Part shown: piece after piece, positions 43,637-53,461 of the stretch
Numbering within the stretch: position 1 is the stretch's first letter
Layout: the number at the start of each line of letters is the position of its first letter
Source of the DNA: CAZWDL01 sp964632995
Lineage (GTDB): Bacteria > Bacteroidota > Bacteroidia > Chitinophagales > Saprospiraceae
Reading direction: 5' to 3'
Assembly (NCBI GenBank): GCA_964632995.1
Contig: CAZWDL010000001.1
Span: forward strand, 62,001 to 126,000
Length of the DNA stretch: 64,000 bases
Notes under the pieces: generated by a model
Told to the model about the DNA's origin: nothing
The model's input: only the letters and a program-made list of their open reading frames with translations
Database searches by the model: none
Made by a program: the position numbers and the translations under genes

Positions 43637-44128
43637 TTATCCTAACAACCGAAAATGCCAACTTTCCCGGAGCGGCTTGGTAAAATGACGATCGAAATCC
43701 GCTTTCGAATTGACCAACGTATCAAAAACCAGGGTGTCCTCATCAATATCGCCTTCCTGGTAAAGCCGTTCAAATGTTGCACGGTCAACGGTACGGACCG
43801 TATCTCCTTGCATATAGGAAAAGCGCATCCGGTCAAAAAGATCGACGCCATATTGCTGTTGAAGGACTTTTAGAAAATAAACCGATTTGTCGATCGAACA
43901 TCCGCTGGCATCCGCTTGTCCTTCATCAACCATCAGAACGATAAAACGGTCATGATAGACATCGCCGTAAGCCCTCAGCTGCCGGTTATGGCTGATCCAT
44001 TGTTGTACGAATTCCCGTACGGACTGACGAACGGCGGGAACATCCGATGACTCAAAGGGCTGGTCGGCCTGATAAACCCAAACGCGGGTATTGTCCGGCA
44101 ACACCGCTGTTGTTTCGACTATACTCAT
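43637..44128 (-). CDS. conserved Bacteroidota protein of unknown function
   Basis: With the ATG at 44128 the protein has 163 residues (MSIVETTAVLPDNTRVWVYQ, then VREFVQQWISHNRQLRAYGD and HDRFIVLMVDEGQADASGCS). I recognise it as a family widespread in Bacteroidota that is often labelled ABC transporter ATPase. It has no Walker motifs and cannot be an ATPase. The conserved DEGQADASGCSIDKSVYFLK stretch suggests a compact enzyme or binding protein. The frame continues 25 codons upstream, but that part looks non-homologous. Confidence 0.75.
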   Translation of the reverse strand: MSIVETTAVLPDNTRVWVYQADQPFESSDVPAVRQSVREFVQQWISHNRQLRAYGDVYHDRFIVLMVDEGQADASGCSIDKSVYFLKVLQQQYGVDLFDRMRFSYMQGDTVRTVDRATFERLYQEGDIDEDTLVFDTLVNSKADFDRHFTKPLRESWHFRLLG

Positions 44129-44281
44129 ATCCTTGGATGGTCTGTTATGCATAAAAGTTTGAAAGTGTTTTAGAGAACCAAAGCGTGCAGCCTCAAACAG
44201 CAATTCGTTAGAAACAGCGTCAGCTTTCCAAATATATACACTTCCCTCTTTATTTAGTTGTTTTGAAGAAGTTTGGATTTT

Positions 44282-45079
44282 TTACAATCCATTGTTATTG
44301 ACGATCAGCTCAGCCAGGTCGTAAACCATCACCTCCTCCTTTTCATCCTGCGCTTTTACACCATCTGACATCATGGTCAGGCAGAAAGGACAATTCGCAG
44401 CAATAATTTTGGCTTTAGTTGCGAGCGCCTCTTCCGTCCGCTCCATGTTGATGCGTTTTTTTCCGGGTTCGTCTTCTTTCCACATTTGCGCGCCTCCTGC
44501 GCCGCAGCAGAGCCCATTGGAGCGGCAGCGCTTCATTTCCACCAGCTCATTGTCCAGTTGTTCCAGTACCCGTCGCGGGGCCTCGTATACGCCGTTGACG
44601 CGTCCCAGGTAACAGCTGTCGTGATAAGTAATCTTTTTGCCTTCAAAGGCGCCTCCTTCTTTCATTTTCAGTCGGCCCTCATCGATGAGTTGCTGTAACA
44701 ACTGTGTATGGTGAATGACTTCGTAATGACCACCCAGCGCCGGATAGTCGTTTTTCAGTGTATTGAAGCAGTGGGGGCAGGCAGTAACGATCTTCTTGAT
44801 ATTGTATCCGTCGAGCACCTGAATATTTTGCAGCGCCTGCATCTGGAATAAAAATTCGTTGCCGGCCCGACGCGCCGGATCTCCTGTACAGGACTCCTCC
44901 TTGCCGAGGATAGCAAACTGAATACCCACCTCATTCAAAATCTTGCAAAGAGCAACCGTCACCTTCTGCGCCCGGTCGTCGAAGCTGCCGGCGCAACCCA
45001 CCCAGAACAGGATTTCGGGCTCCTTGCCTTCGGCTGCCATATCGGCCATGGTGGGGACAGATAATTTTTTATCGGACAT
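44282..45079 (-). CDS. cysteine-rich (CCG) Fe-S oxidoreductase subunit, HdrB/GlpC-like
   Basis: This 265-residue protein has two CCG-type domains like heterodisulfide reductase subunit B, LutA and GlpC. The first set of cysteines is in WVGCAGSFDDR, EESCTGDP and TACPHCFNTLKNDYP. The second is HDSCYLGRVNGVYE, RSNGLCCGAGGAQMWKE and AANCPFCLTMMSDG. Such domains bind special [4Fe-4S] centres and pass electrons between quinone or thiol systems. It lies 62 bp downstream of the membrane Fe-S gene on the same strand. Together they form a short electron-transfer operon whose donor is not evident here. Confidence 0.87.
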   Translation of the reverse strand: MSDKKLSVPTMADMAAEGKEPEILFWVGCAGSFDDRAQKVTVALCKILNEVGIQFAILGKEESCTGDPARRAGNEFLFQMQALQNIQVLDGYNIKKIVTACPHCFNTLKNDYPALGGHYEVIHHTQLLQQLIDEGRLKMKEGGAFEGKKITYHDSCYLGRVNGVYEAPRRVLEQLDNELVEMKRCRSNGLCCGAGGAQMWKEDEPGKKRINMERTEEALATKAKIIAANCPFCLTMMSDGVKAQDEKEEVMVYDLAELIVNNNGL

Positions 45080-45141
45080 GGTCTATTTTCTTTTATCGAG
45101 GTTTGATGATCGGTTTAGGAGGTTAGCCAGTAGTTTCCAAA

Positions 45142-46515
45142 CTACTCTTCTGTTTTTTCTTTTTCCAGATCTTTGGCCCATTCGTCTCGGTCAACCGACA
45201 TGGCCCAGGCCGAGCCGCCATTTTCGATACTGTTAAACATCGGTAACCATTCGGAAGGTCCAGCTGATTCCGTCAAGATCTCGTAGCGGCGCAGTTGCAG
45301 GATGGGATCCATCGGGTTGATCAGCACCGGACAGGCTTCCACACAGGCAGTACAGGTAGTACAGGCGTGAAGTTCCTCCCGGCTGATATAGTCGAATAGC
45401 GATTTCCCATCGTCGTAGTTGTCCAGGGAGAGAGACTTTTCTTTATCCCGGGCAAATTGCTGGTCCCTACTGTCCAGGTTCTTTCCAATCTCGGCGGCGC
45501 GGTCCCGGATATCCATCATTATCTTTCGCGGTGACAATTTTTTACCGGTAATATTGGCCGGACAAACGGCGGTGCAACGACCACACTCCGTACAGGAGTA
45601 GGCTTGTAGAATATTGATCCAGCTCAGGGAAGGAACATCGTTGGAGCCAAATTCCGGCAGTTCTTCGTCCATCGGCATCTCTTCGGCGCCCTCCTCACTT
45701 AGCCCCATCATGCTCTTTACCTCGTTCATGATCTCCGGCATATTCTGCATTTCTCCCCTGGATTTGGTACGGGCAAAATAGGTGCTGGGGAAAGCCAGTA
45801 AAATGTGCAGGTGCTTGGAAATCGGCAGGTAATTCAAAAAGCCCAGTACCATGAGCAGGTGCAGCCACCAGCCAAAACGCTCCACAAATACCAGGGTATC
45901 GGCTTCCAGTCCGCCGAACAGCGCCGGCCCCAACCAACTGCTGACCGCCAGAGCGCCGGTATTGGGATAATGTTGTGGATCTACCTGCTGCAGTAATGTG
46001 TCGGCGCCGTTCATACTGAATATGCCGATCAGCAAAATGATTTCAAAGATAAGGATGAGATTACCGTCGAGAAAAGGCCAGCCTTTCATTTCCGGATTGA
46101 AGAAACGCGGTATTTTCAACAAGTTACGCCGGGCCAGAAATACAATGGTGGCAATAAAAGCGAGTACCGAGAGCACTTCGATAAAACTGATGACGAAGGT
46201 GTAAAAAGCGCCTAGCGGTTCGGCAAAAATCCGGTGTTGTCCGGTAAACCCATCAATAAAGATTTCAATCAGTTCCAGTTGCGTAATAAGAAATGCTACG
46301 TATAAGATGAAATGCATGACGGCCGGCACCCAACGCTTGAACATCTTTTTCTGTCCGAAAGCGACCAGCAGCATATTTCGCCAGCGTTGAGCCGTATCCC
46401 CGCTTACGGCTTCTTCTTTTCCGAGAAAAATATTACGCCGCACTTTGTTAAACTGCCAGGCGGCAAAACCCAGTGCAGAAAGTGCGACAATGCTAAATAT
46501 AATTTGTTGTATCAT
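45142..46515 (-). CDS. membrane-bound [4Fe-4S] ferredoxin-type oxidoreductase subunit
   Basis: This 457-residue protein has an N-terminal membrane domain of about six helices resembling the haem b/NarI-like part of HdrE/GlpC partners. A cytoplasmic ferredoxin domain follows, with two CxxCxxCxxxCP clusters (CTECGRCTAVCPANITGKKL and CTTCTACVEACPVLINPMDP). It is the membrane partner of the CCG subunit encoded directly downstream. Together they probably transfer electrons from a soluble flavoprotein (ETF, or an acyl-CoA or lactate/glycerol oxidising enzyme) to menaquinone. The ETF genes are not in this window. The stop codon lies inside a small palindrome (AGTAGTTTCCAAACTACT). Confidence 0.87.
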   Translation of the reverse strand: MIQQIIFSIVALSALGFAAWQFNKVRRNIFLGKEEAVSGDTAQRWRNMLLVAFGQKKMFKRWVPAVMHFILYVAFLITQLELIEIFIDGFTGQHRIFAEPLGAFYTFVISFIEVLSVLAFIATIVFLARRNLLKIPRFFNPEMKGWPFLDGNLILIFEIILLIGIFSMNGADTLLQQVDPQHYPNTGALAVSSWLGPALFGGLEADTLVFVERFGWWLHLLMVLGFLNYLPISKHLHILLAFPSTYFARTKSRGEMQNMPEIMNEVKSMMGLSEEGAEEMPMDEELPEFGSNDVPSLSWINILQAYSCTECGRCTAVCPANITGKKLSPRKIMMDIRDRAAEIGKNLDSRDQQFARDKEKSLSLDNYDDGKSLFDYISREELHACTTCTACVEACPVLINPMDPILQLRRYEILTESAGPSEWLPMFNSIENGGSAWAMSVDRDEWAKDLEKEKTEE

Positions 46516-46685
46516 AAATCAATCTATTCAGCGAATTTTCGCTAAAATACAATGTAAAACAAATTTTCAGGCATTAGAAGGCTTTGAAGACCTAAAATTG
46601 TCAAAGAATTGAAATTTTTAAAAAAATTACCCGGTCTAAATGAGCGTTTCCAACTAAATTAGTCCCCAAATCCGAGCATCTATCC

Positions 46686-47180
46686 ATGAAGATACTGAAT
46701 CACCATCAAATCGAGCAGAAAATCAAACGCCTGGCTATTGAGATCCTGGAGAACAACTACGATGAGCCACAGATCATTCTGGCAGGCATCAATAAAAATG
46801 GATCGGCCTTCGCCCAACTACTCCTCGAGCAACTTCAGCAAATCACCAAAATCGAACTGAAACTGACCTGTCTACATATCAACCCCGCCAACCCGCTGAG
46901 TTCCCCTGTTGAGCTCGAGTTGCCCATAAACTCTATTCGCGATAAGGTAATCATCATTATCGACGATGTTGCCAATACGGGGCGCACGATGTTCTACGCT
47001 TGTAAGCCGCTCATGGACACCTTGCCCCGAAAGATTGAAGTAGCCGTTTTAGTCGACCGGAAACACAAGTCTTTCCCCGTTAAGGTCGACTATGTCGGCT
47101 TGTCCCTGGCTACTACGCTGATGGAAGATATTGATGTAGACCTGAAGGATCTGGAGAATACAGCGGTATATTTGAAATAA
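46686..47180 (+). CDS. phosphoribosyltransferase (PyrR-like)
   Basis: This 164-residue type I phosphoribosyltransferase-fold protein has the PRPP-binding signature VIIIIDDVANTGRTMFYACK (about residues 88-107). Its N-terminus NHHQIEQKIKRLAIEILENN and the LAGINKNGSAFAQLLLEQL segment resemble PyrR and uracil/hypoxanthine phosphoribosyltransferases. Without a pyr operon beside it I cannot say whether it regulates pyrimidine genes or is a salvage enzyme. It is divergent from the Fe-S operon and convergent with the patatin gene. Confidence 0.88.
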   Translation: MKILNHHQIEQKIKRLAIEILENNYDEPQIILAGINKNGSAFAQLLLEQLQQITKIELKLTCLHINPANPLSSPVELELPINSIRDKVIIIIDDVANTGRTMFYACKPLMDTLPRKIEVAVLVDRKHKSFPVKVDYVGLSLATTLMEDIDVDLKDLENTAVYLK

Positions 47181-47194
47181 TTGGCCGTTGGCAG

Positions 47195-47218
47195 TCCCGA
47201 TGCGTTTCGCTATCGGGA
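47195..47218. terminator. hairpin between convergent genes
   Basis: TCCCGATGCG pairs with CGC-T-ATCGGGA around a TTT loop, with one bulged T. It lies between the convergent phosphoribosyltransferase and patatin stops. No clear U-run follows, so this may be a structural element only. Confidence 0.45.
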
Positions 47219-47254
47219 TGTCCGCTTCGTTCCAATTGCCTGGCTTAGCCGTGC

Positions 47255-48076
47255 TCATCCAGCATCCAGCCCCACTTTTCTAGCCCTTGCCTCCTCTACT
47301 TTCCGCAGAATCTCCGGCATTTGGGCGACTGCGGTTTCATAGCCGATATCGTAGAATTCCTGATACTTATTAAACTGGAAAATATTGTAGGCGTGAACTC
47401 TTTTGGGTTCGATAAAGATGTCGCAGAATTCGACATTGGGCCGGGTATTGCCCTGGATGGAGAGTTCGAAGCAGCGGGTGGCGATACCAAAAACGCTTTG
47501 GACCGATTTTCCGGGGGCGTCGACCAAGGGCATCACATTGACACCGATAATGAGGTCCACATCCGAGTAAACCAACGGCCGAACCGGCAAATTTTCGAGC
47601 AGCCCGCCATCGACGTACTGCTGGCCGTCGATTTCTACCGGCTGGAAAACGAGCGGAATAGCGGAAGAAGCCATGATCGCCTGAAAAAGCGGCCCCTCCT
47701 CAATGATTTTACATTCCCCGGTATTCAGGTTAGAGACGGCGACAAAAAGCTTCTTTTGTAAGGCCTCGAAGCCATCTACCTCAATGAATTTTGCTAGTCG
47801 ATCCTTCAGGTAGGTGAGTTTGGCCAGCCCGGAATAAGGAAACGACACCTTAAAAATTTTTAAAATACTGGCATCCTTGACAAATTCCATCATTCGGTCC
47901 GGGCCGTTACCACTCGCGTAAAGCGCACCCGCAATGGCACCGGCGCTGGTACCTGAGAGCACTTCCGGGAAGAGCCCTTGTTCTTCCAAGGCCCGCAATA
48001 CGCCGATGTGGGCGATTCCTCTGGCCCCTCCACCGGAGAGGGCAATTCCAATTCTTACTGACTCCTCTTTGTTCAT
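47255..48076 (-). CDS. patatin-like phospholipase
   Basis: This 273-residue protein is of the patatin/RssA family. The oxyanion-hole loop is ALSGGGARGIAHIGVLRAL, the nucleophile elbow is VLSGTSAGAIAGALYA (Ser in GTSAG), and the catalytic Asp lies in YVDGGLLENLPVRPL. There is no signal peptide, so it is a cytoplasmic or peripheral-membrane lipid acyl hydrolase rather than a T9SS or outer-membrane patatin. The length fits the short RssA group. It is alone. Confidence 0.9.
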   Translation of the reverse strand: MNKEESVRIGIALSGGGARGIAHIGVLRALEEQGLFPEVLSGTSAGAIAGALYASGNGPDRMMEFVKDASILKIFKVSFPYSGLAKLTYLKDRLAKFIEVDGFEALQKKLFVAVSNLNTGECKIIEEGPLFQAIMASSAIPLVFQPVEIDGQQYVDGGLLENLPVRPLVYSDVDLIIGVNVMPLVDAPGKSVQSVFGIATRCFELSIQGNTRPNVEFCDIFIEPKRVHAYNIFQFNKYQEFYDIGYETAVAQMPEILRKVEEARARKVGLDAG

Positions 48077-48584
48077 TCGGAAAATTTAGTGATTCCATAC
48101 GAAAAGACAAAGGCCTCCTAATAAGTTTAGGAAAAGAAACGGCTGCGCCCTTAAATTTAATGCCTGACAGAGGTGGTTAGGTTTTAAAATTATAGGATCC
48201 TATTCTTATTTTTGAAATGGAAATTAAATTTTCTGTAAAGACAGTCTTAAATCCTAATATTTTTGCTAGAAATCGCGAAAGCCAATTTTTATCCTGTCAT
48301 CAAGGAGTTATTACTACTATAAGCTATTGATCGTCAGAATGCTGACGAGGAAAAGTTTAAAAAAAATTAATGCTGAATCACTTCACCATGGCAATGGGGC
48401 GAGTATTTTTGCGCATGAATTGAACGCAAAACCGTACACAACTATGGGGTGGTCCGCAGCTATCTACTACTCAAAAATTCTATTCTCCCGTTTTTTAGAG
48501 GACCGTCCCGGAAACATTTCAATGCTGGAATTATTAAAATTATCGGATAACCTAATCAACACTCACTAATCTAAAACACTGGTT
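48077..48584. other. AT-rich intergenic region upstream of the broken TonB receptor
   Basis: I see no gene that I can support in this 508-bp stretch. An 80-codon plus-strand frame (48327-48569) has no recognisable similarity, a poor start context and codon use unlike its neighbours. A TATTTTTG box at 48207-48214 fits the Bacteroidota -7 consensus, but it is 370 bp from the receptor start. Confidence 0.5.
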
Positions 48585-50835
48585 ATGAAACTACTCTCAA
48601 GACCTCTGCTCACTATGTTGTTCCTGTTTTTCACAGGAATGACACTGCTGACGCAAGGGTTAACAACGACGCCTTCGGCCTGGCCGGGTCCGGCACCAAC
48701 GGCGGACAGACCGGCGTACAGCCCATATCGATCGATGCCATCGAACAATTCACAGTATCTGTTGCGCCTTTCGACGTCCGCCAGAGTGGTTTCACCGGCG
48801 GCTCCGTCAACGCGGTAACCCGCAGCGGCACCAACGAATTCAAGGGCTCTGCCTATTACTTCTGGAGAAATGAAATGCTGGCCGGCAAACGCATCACTAC
48901 CGATGAGAGGCTGTCGAAATTCACAGCTAAAACCTACGGCTTCCGCCTGGGCGGCCCTATTGTCAAAGATAAACTCTTCTTCTTTGTCAATGCCGAGCTG
49001 CAGCGAGATGATACGCCACAGCCGTTCAACTTCGACAATTATGTGGGAGATGCCGACCTGCAACAGGTTCAGCAACTCGGCAGCCAGGTTCAGGAACAGT
49101 ACGATTACGACCTCGGTTCCTTCGACGACAATACGGCATTTCTCGAAAGTGATAAGTTCCTGGCCAAAATTGACTGGAACATTAGCCAGAACCACAAACT
49201 TTCGCTGCGTCACTCTTTCGTCCAGGCAGAAAACCTGGAGGCCCGGAATTCGGGTTTCAGAAGCATCAACTTCATCAACGGCTCCGAGCTTTTCACCTCC
49301 ACGACCAACTCTTCGGCACTGGAGCTGAGCAGCATCTTCGGCAGTAACATTTCCAACAAGCTGAACATCGGCGCAACCATTGTGCGGGATGACCGCGATC
49401 CGCTCGGCGAGCCCTTCCCCACGGTCAGCCTGGAAGATGGTGAAGGCTCCGTCAATTTTGGTGCGGAACGCTTCTCGACAGCCAACCTGCTGAATCAGGA
49501 TATCATTACCGTAAAGAACGACCTCAGCATCTTCGCCGGTCGTCACGAACTGCTCTTCGGCGTCAACTTCGAGTATTTCAATGCAGGTAACTTGTTTATC
49601 CGTAATAATTTCGGTTACTATGAATGGTTTGACGATCGCGATACGGATGATAGTGGTGTAGACCGCTTCCTGGCCGGCGAATCCGCCGATCAGTTCTCCC
49701 GCAGCTTCTCGCAGGTAGACAACGTCACCGGCGACGAATCCGAGGCCATCGCTGAATTCAGCCAGATCCTGCTCGGCGTTTATGTCTTTACACCAAGAAC
49801 ATCAATAACATCCGCTACCAGAACTTCAACCTGAAGCCCTCTGACCGCAACCTGGTCGGCGCTGACAACCGACCGCTCTTCCGCGGTACGCTGGCTCAAT
49901 TCGGCGATGACGTCATCGATCCGACCTATACCTACATTATGCTGGCCAGCAACACCGGCAAAGGCTACTCCTGGAACTTTGCCACCACCCTGAGCAAGGT
50001 GTTCTCCAACGGCCTCAGAGCGCAGGTGTCTTACTCTTACAACGATGCCTACAGCGTCTTCGACCTGGGCTCTTCGCAGAACAACTCGCAATGGAGAGGA
50101 TACTACAATGTTCAGGGACGTAACTCGGTGGTCGACGATCCGATGCGTTCCGATTTCGCTTCCGGCCACCGCATCTTCGGTCAGGTGTCCTACGGCCTGG
50201 AATACGCCGGCTTCATGAAGTCTTCGCTGTCGCTGAACTTCAACGGGCAGACGGGTGGCTACTTCTCTTACGTCGTTGACGCGCCTAACTTCCTGTTTAT
50301 CGACGACGGCGGTTTCAGCGATAACGAACTCATCTACGTACCCAACAGCCGGAATGAAATCGTTCTCGTAGAAACCCAAACCGGTGGTCAGACCTACTCG
50401 CCTGAGCAGCAGTGGGCTATTCTGGATCAGTACATCAACAACGATTCGCACTTAAGTGAGCGCCGCGGCCAATACGCCGAGCGCAACGGCGCCCGTCAGC
50501 CTTTTGAGTTCACGATGGACCTGCGCTTCCTGCAGGACTTCTACATCGAAACGAAAAAGGGCAAGCGCAATACGCTGCAGTTTTCGGTGGATATCTTCAA
50601 CTTCACCAACCTGCTGAACCGCGACTGGGGCCGCCGCCGCTTCGCAGGCAGCTTCGGGGCCTTCCCGCTTCTCGAGTTGGAAAACAACACGCTCGGAGAG
50701 GCGCCGACACCGGAGTACTCGGTTTCCTCCAAAATTCTTCAAGGCGAGGATCCCTGGACCGGCAACATCGATGAGTTCGGCTTCCGCAGCTCCATCTGGC
50801 AAATGCAGTTGGGTGTCCGTTACATCTTCAACTAA
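48585..50835 (+). pseudogene. Oar-like TonB-dependent receptor with two internal deletions
   Basis: Three consecutive parts of one outer-membrane receptor lie in three reading frames. Part 1 (48585 to about 48658) is a signal peptide (MLFLFFTGMTLLTQG). Part 2 (about 48659-49785) starts within the plug (NNDAFGLAGSGTNGGQTG, then APFDVRQSGFTGGSVNAVTR) and runs into the barrel. Part 3 (about 49790-50835, starting NINNIRYQNFNLKPSDR) is the distal barrel and ends in the C-terminal strand MQLGVRYIFN. The carboxypeptidase-regulatory domain with the first plug half, and a middle barrel segment, are missing. Each missing piece I estimate at a few hundred residues. No stop codons have accumulated within the parts, so the damage is recent or is an assembly collapse. 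The intact protein would be a siderophore- or peptide-type importer. Confidence 0.8.
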
Positions 50836-50871
50836 GATGAGCGATACCGGCTCTTAGCCAGGTTGAACTAA

Positions 50872-50915
50872 AAAGCGGGCGGTGATTGTTTATCAATCGC
50901 CGCCCGCTTTCTTTT
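50872..50915 (+). terminator. rho-independent terminator after the TonB receptor
   Basis: The 14-bp stem GCGGGCGGTGATTG / CAATCGCCGCCCGC (50875-50907, one G-U pair, 5-nt loop) is preceded by four A residues and followed by TTTCTTTT. It ends the receptor transcript 40 bp after its stop. Confidence 0.85.
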
Positions 50916-51010
50916 CCAGTTCTACTTTGTCAACCTATGAAGCCGCAGCGGATCCGGTGGTGATTTAAAGTGCCAAATTAAGACTAATGACTGTCAACTT
51001 TTTTTCCGCA

Positions 51011-51955
51011 TCAGGATAATCCCGGATAAAAGACTTCCGCCATCATGCAACGTGTGCTGCCTCCTCCTAATGCTTCGATAGTGGGTATGGGACTGGAAAG
51101 TATTTTGGTATGAGCCTCTATTTTTTCAACCTGATCTTCATTGAGGGATTGAAAAGCCTGTTCAGACATCACCAGAAAGGTCTCTCCTTCTTTATTCCGC
51201 ACTTGTAGCATATTACCGGCAAAGGCTTTCATCTGGGAGATAGTAATTTCGATTAGGGCCTTTCCCGTTTCCCGGAGTTTGGCCACCAGGGCGTTGCGCT
51301 CCTTGTCGTCCCGTACGGTATCCAGACAGACGACGACGATGTCTTCACCAAGCGCCATCATGACGTTGGTGTGATAGATTTCCACCTGCTCGTCATCGAC
51401 AGCATTAAAAACAATTTTTTCGTAGTCGAACTGATCACAAAATTCATTGAGCAAACCGATATCCGTCCGCGGGCTGAGGCAGGCATAGACAATCCGGTTG
51501 ATCCGGTCGAGAATCATGCTGCCGGTACCTTCCAGAAAGCGATCGCGGGTTTCGTATTGCTCGAGATGAACTCTTTCCTCGAAAGGGAATTGGTCGAAGA
51601 ACTGCTCTATAATTTCTTCCCTTCTTTCTTCCCGACGTATTTCGGAGAACATGGGATAAGTCACCACGCAACCATCTTCATGGAAAGTAATCCAGTTGTT
51701 GGGGAAAACGGCGTCGGGCGTTACCGGCGTGTCATTATCGTCCGCGACGATGACCTCGATACCCTTTTCGCGTAGCTTGCTGACAAAATCATCGAATTCA
51801 CGAACCGCCTTTTCCTGGATTTCCTCATCCGAGAGGTCGGTCTGTCTTTGCTGAAAAACATTGTTGAGCGCCGTTTCCTCATTGAAGCCGAAACGGGCCG
51901 GTCGCACCATGAGTAGGGTATCCGTGGTCTGATGATAGGTTTTCGGTTCCTGCAT
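51011..51955 (-). CDS. ctlX: citrulline-utilising hydrolase (CtlX-type, amidinotransferase superfamily)
   Basis: This ~314-residue guanidino-group-modifying enzyme has the pentein fold. It matches the CtlX group found in Bacteroidota, which also resembles arginine deiminases and dimethylarginine hydrolases. Landmarks are VRPARFGFNEETALNN at the N-terminus, AVFPNNWITFHEDGCVVTYP, the catalytic His region EIYHTNVMMALGEDIVVVCL, and the catalytic Cys near the C-terminus in GGGSTRCMMAEVF. The start could be the ATG at 51955 or six codons upstream at 51973. The exact substrate (citrulline or arginine) is assigned by family only. Confidence 0.85.
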   Translation of the reverse strand: MQEPKTYHQTTDTLLMVRPARFGFNEETALNNVFQQRQTDLSDEEIQEKAVREFDDFVSKLREKGIEVIVADDNDTPVTPDAVFPNNWITFHEDGCVVTYPMFSEIRREERREEIIEQFFDQFPFEERVHLEQYETRDRFLEGTGSMILDRINRIVYACLSPRTDIGLLNEFCDQFDYEKIVFNAVDDEQVEIYHTNVMMALGEDIVVVCLDTVRDDKERNALVAKLRETGKALIEITISQMKAFAGNMLQVRNKEGETFLVMSEQAFQSLNEDQVEKIEAHTKILSSPIPTIEALGGGSTRCMMAEVFYPGLS

Positions 51956-52009
51956 AGTTGAAGTTTTGCGCAAAAGAAAAGTATGGACTTCGGTCGAGGC
52001 GTCCCCGAT

Positions 52010-52360
52010 TTATCCGCCCGATTTTTTAGTATCGCTGAAATCTTCTTTCTTCAGCAATTCCACAACGCGGTCGCGGTGGTCGCCCTGGATCAGAATTTCG
52101 CCGTCTTTGACAGAGCCGCCAACGCCACATTTTTTCTTAAGCATTTTGCCGATTTCCTCCAGGCGCTCCTCCGGACCTACGAATCCGGTGACCAGGGTAA
52201 CTTCCTTACCTTTTCTCTTTTTTCTGTCCAGTAACACCCTCAGACGCTGTTCGCCGGCGGGAAGTTCCTTGGCTTGCTGGTTTTGCTCATAGTTGTAATC
52301 GTAATCAGGATCGGTGGAATAGACTATGCCGACCCGTTTTTTCTTGTTCTTTTTCCCCAT
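52010..52360 (-). CDS. SUI1/YciH-family translation initiation factor
   Basis: This 116-residue protein has a basic N-terminus (GKKNKKKRVGIVYS) and a C-terminal SUI1/eIF1-like domain (LRVLLDRKKRKGKEVTLVTG, then CGVGGSVKDGEILIQGDHRD). YciH homologues influence start-site fidelity at the small ribosomal subunit. The length is canonical. It is probably in an operon with the ctlX gene, 54 bp downstream on the same strand. Confidence 0.92.
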   Translation of the reverse strand: MGKKNKKKRVGIVYSTDPDYDYNYEQNQQAKELPAGEQRLRVLLDRKKRKGKEVTLVTGFVGPEERLEEIGKMLKKKCGVGGSVKDGEILIQGDHRDRVVELLKKEDFSDTKKSGG

Positions 52361-52557
52361 CGTTCTTCCTTTTGGTGAGAATAAATTAACCCATTTTCAT
52401 TTGCAACAGATGATTATTTGCCATTGTTGCCGCATCATTATTTTAATCCTGTTGAATTATCAGAATACCAGTAAGCCAAATTATCTCCTGAATTCCAAAA
52501 CAAGAGCCCTTGAAATTGCATTTCTTTTTCATCAATCAGTTGCAAACAACCATCCTA

Positions 52558-53436
52558 ATGAAGCGAGTAACCGATGAAATGACGCCGGAAGAGGGGCCGG
52601 ACGATGCAAGCCACCCTAGTAAACTTCCTGTTCAAAAGCCTAAATTACTGGACATAGTCAGCCACCGGCCCTCCAGATTATTCATTTTCCTGGCAGGTTT
52701 TTTTGTAACAAATGCCCTGGTCGCCGAATTTATCGGCGTAAAAATATTTGCGTTGGAAGACACGCTGAATATTCCTCCTTTTAATTTCAACATTTTCGGA
52801 CAGGAAGGCGCGCTTCAGTTTTCGGCGGGTGTTTTACTTTGGCCCATCGTTTTTATCATGACCGACGTCATCAATGAATACTATGGTAAAAGAGGTATTC
52901 GCTTACTCTCCTTTCTGGCGGTGGGGCTCATCGGTTACGCTTTTCTCATGATCTTCGCCGCCATGCAGTTGACGCCGGCCGACTGGTGGGTCGCTCAAAA
53001 CGTGAGTAAGGGGGTGCCGGATATGCAGAAGGCGTATTCGGTCATTCTCGGACAGGGGCTCTTAATTATTATGGGCTCCATCTCCGCTTTCCTCATCGCA
53101 CAATTGGTGGATGTCATATCTTTTCACCGGATAAAAGAAGCTACGGGAGAAAAAATGATCTGGCTGCGCGCCACGGGATCCACCCTCATTTCCCAACTCG
53201 TGGATAGCTTTGTGGTGCTATTTGTCGCTTTCAAGCTGGGTCCGGAACTAGTGGGCAATGTGGAACCCTGGTCATGGAATCAACTGTTGGCGGTAGCTAC
53301 CGTACAGTATACTTACAAATTTGTGATGGCTATTATTCTCACACCAGCCATTTATTTGGCCCATTTCTTTATCGATGGATACCTGGGGCACGAGATGGCG
53401 CATGAAATGAAGATCAAGGCGACGCATTGGAATTAA
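52558..53436 (+). CDS. queuosine precursor transporter (YhhQ family)
   Basis: This 292-residue inner-membrane protein is of the YhhQ/DUF165 family, which takes up preQ0/preQ1 for queuosine synthesis. About six helices are visible. The family signature PIVFIMTDVINEYYGKRGIR lies after the second helix, and SQLVDSFVVLFVAFKLG and YTYKFVMAIILTPAIYLAHF follow. The ~45-residue hydrophilic N-terminal extension is somewhat long. I chose ATG 52558 because the 16 codons upstream are unlike the family; the start is moderately certain. Confidence 0.9.
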   Translation: MKRVTDEMTPEEGPDDASHPSKLPVQKPKLLDIVSHRPSRLFIFLAGFFVTNALVAEFIGVKIFALEDTLNIPPFNFNIFGQEGALQFSAGVLLWPIVFIMTDVINEYYGKRGIRLLSFLAVGLIGYAFLMIFAAMQLTPADWWVAQNVSKGVPDMQKAYSVILGQGLLIIMGSISAFLIAQLVDVISFHRIKEATGEKMIWLRATGSTLISQLVDSFVVLFVAFKLGPELVGNVEPWSWNQLLAVATVQYTYKFVMAIILTPAIYLAHFFIDGYLGHEMAHEMKIKATHWN

Positions 53437-53461
53437 AGGCTCAGCGGCGACTTCACGCCAC

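Noticed and set aside
43637..44128. ABC transporter ATPase annotation often given to this family
   Set aside because: No Walker A, Walker B or ABC signature is present; the label appears to be a propagated error.
48327..48569. 80-codon plus-strand frame upstream of the TonB receptor
   Set aside because: It has no family resemblance, lies in AT-rich DNA, and has no convincing ribosome binding site or conserved motif; probably a chance frame.
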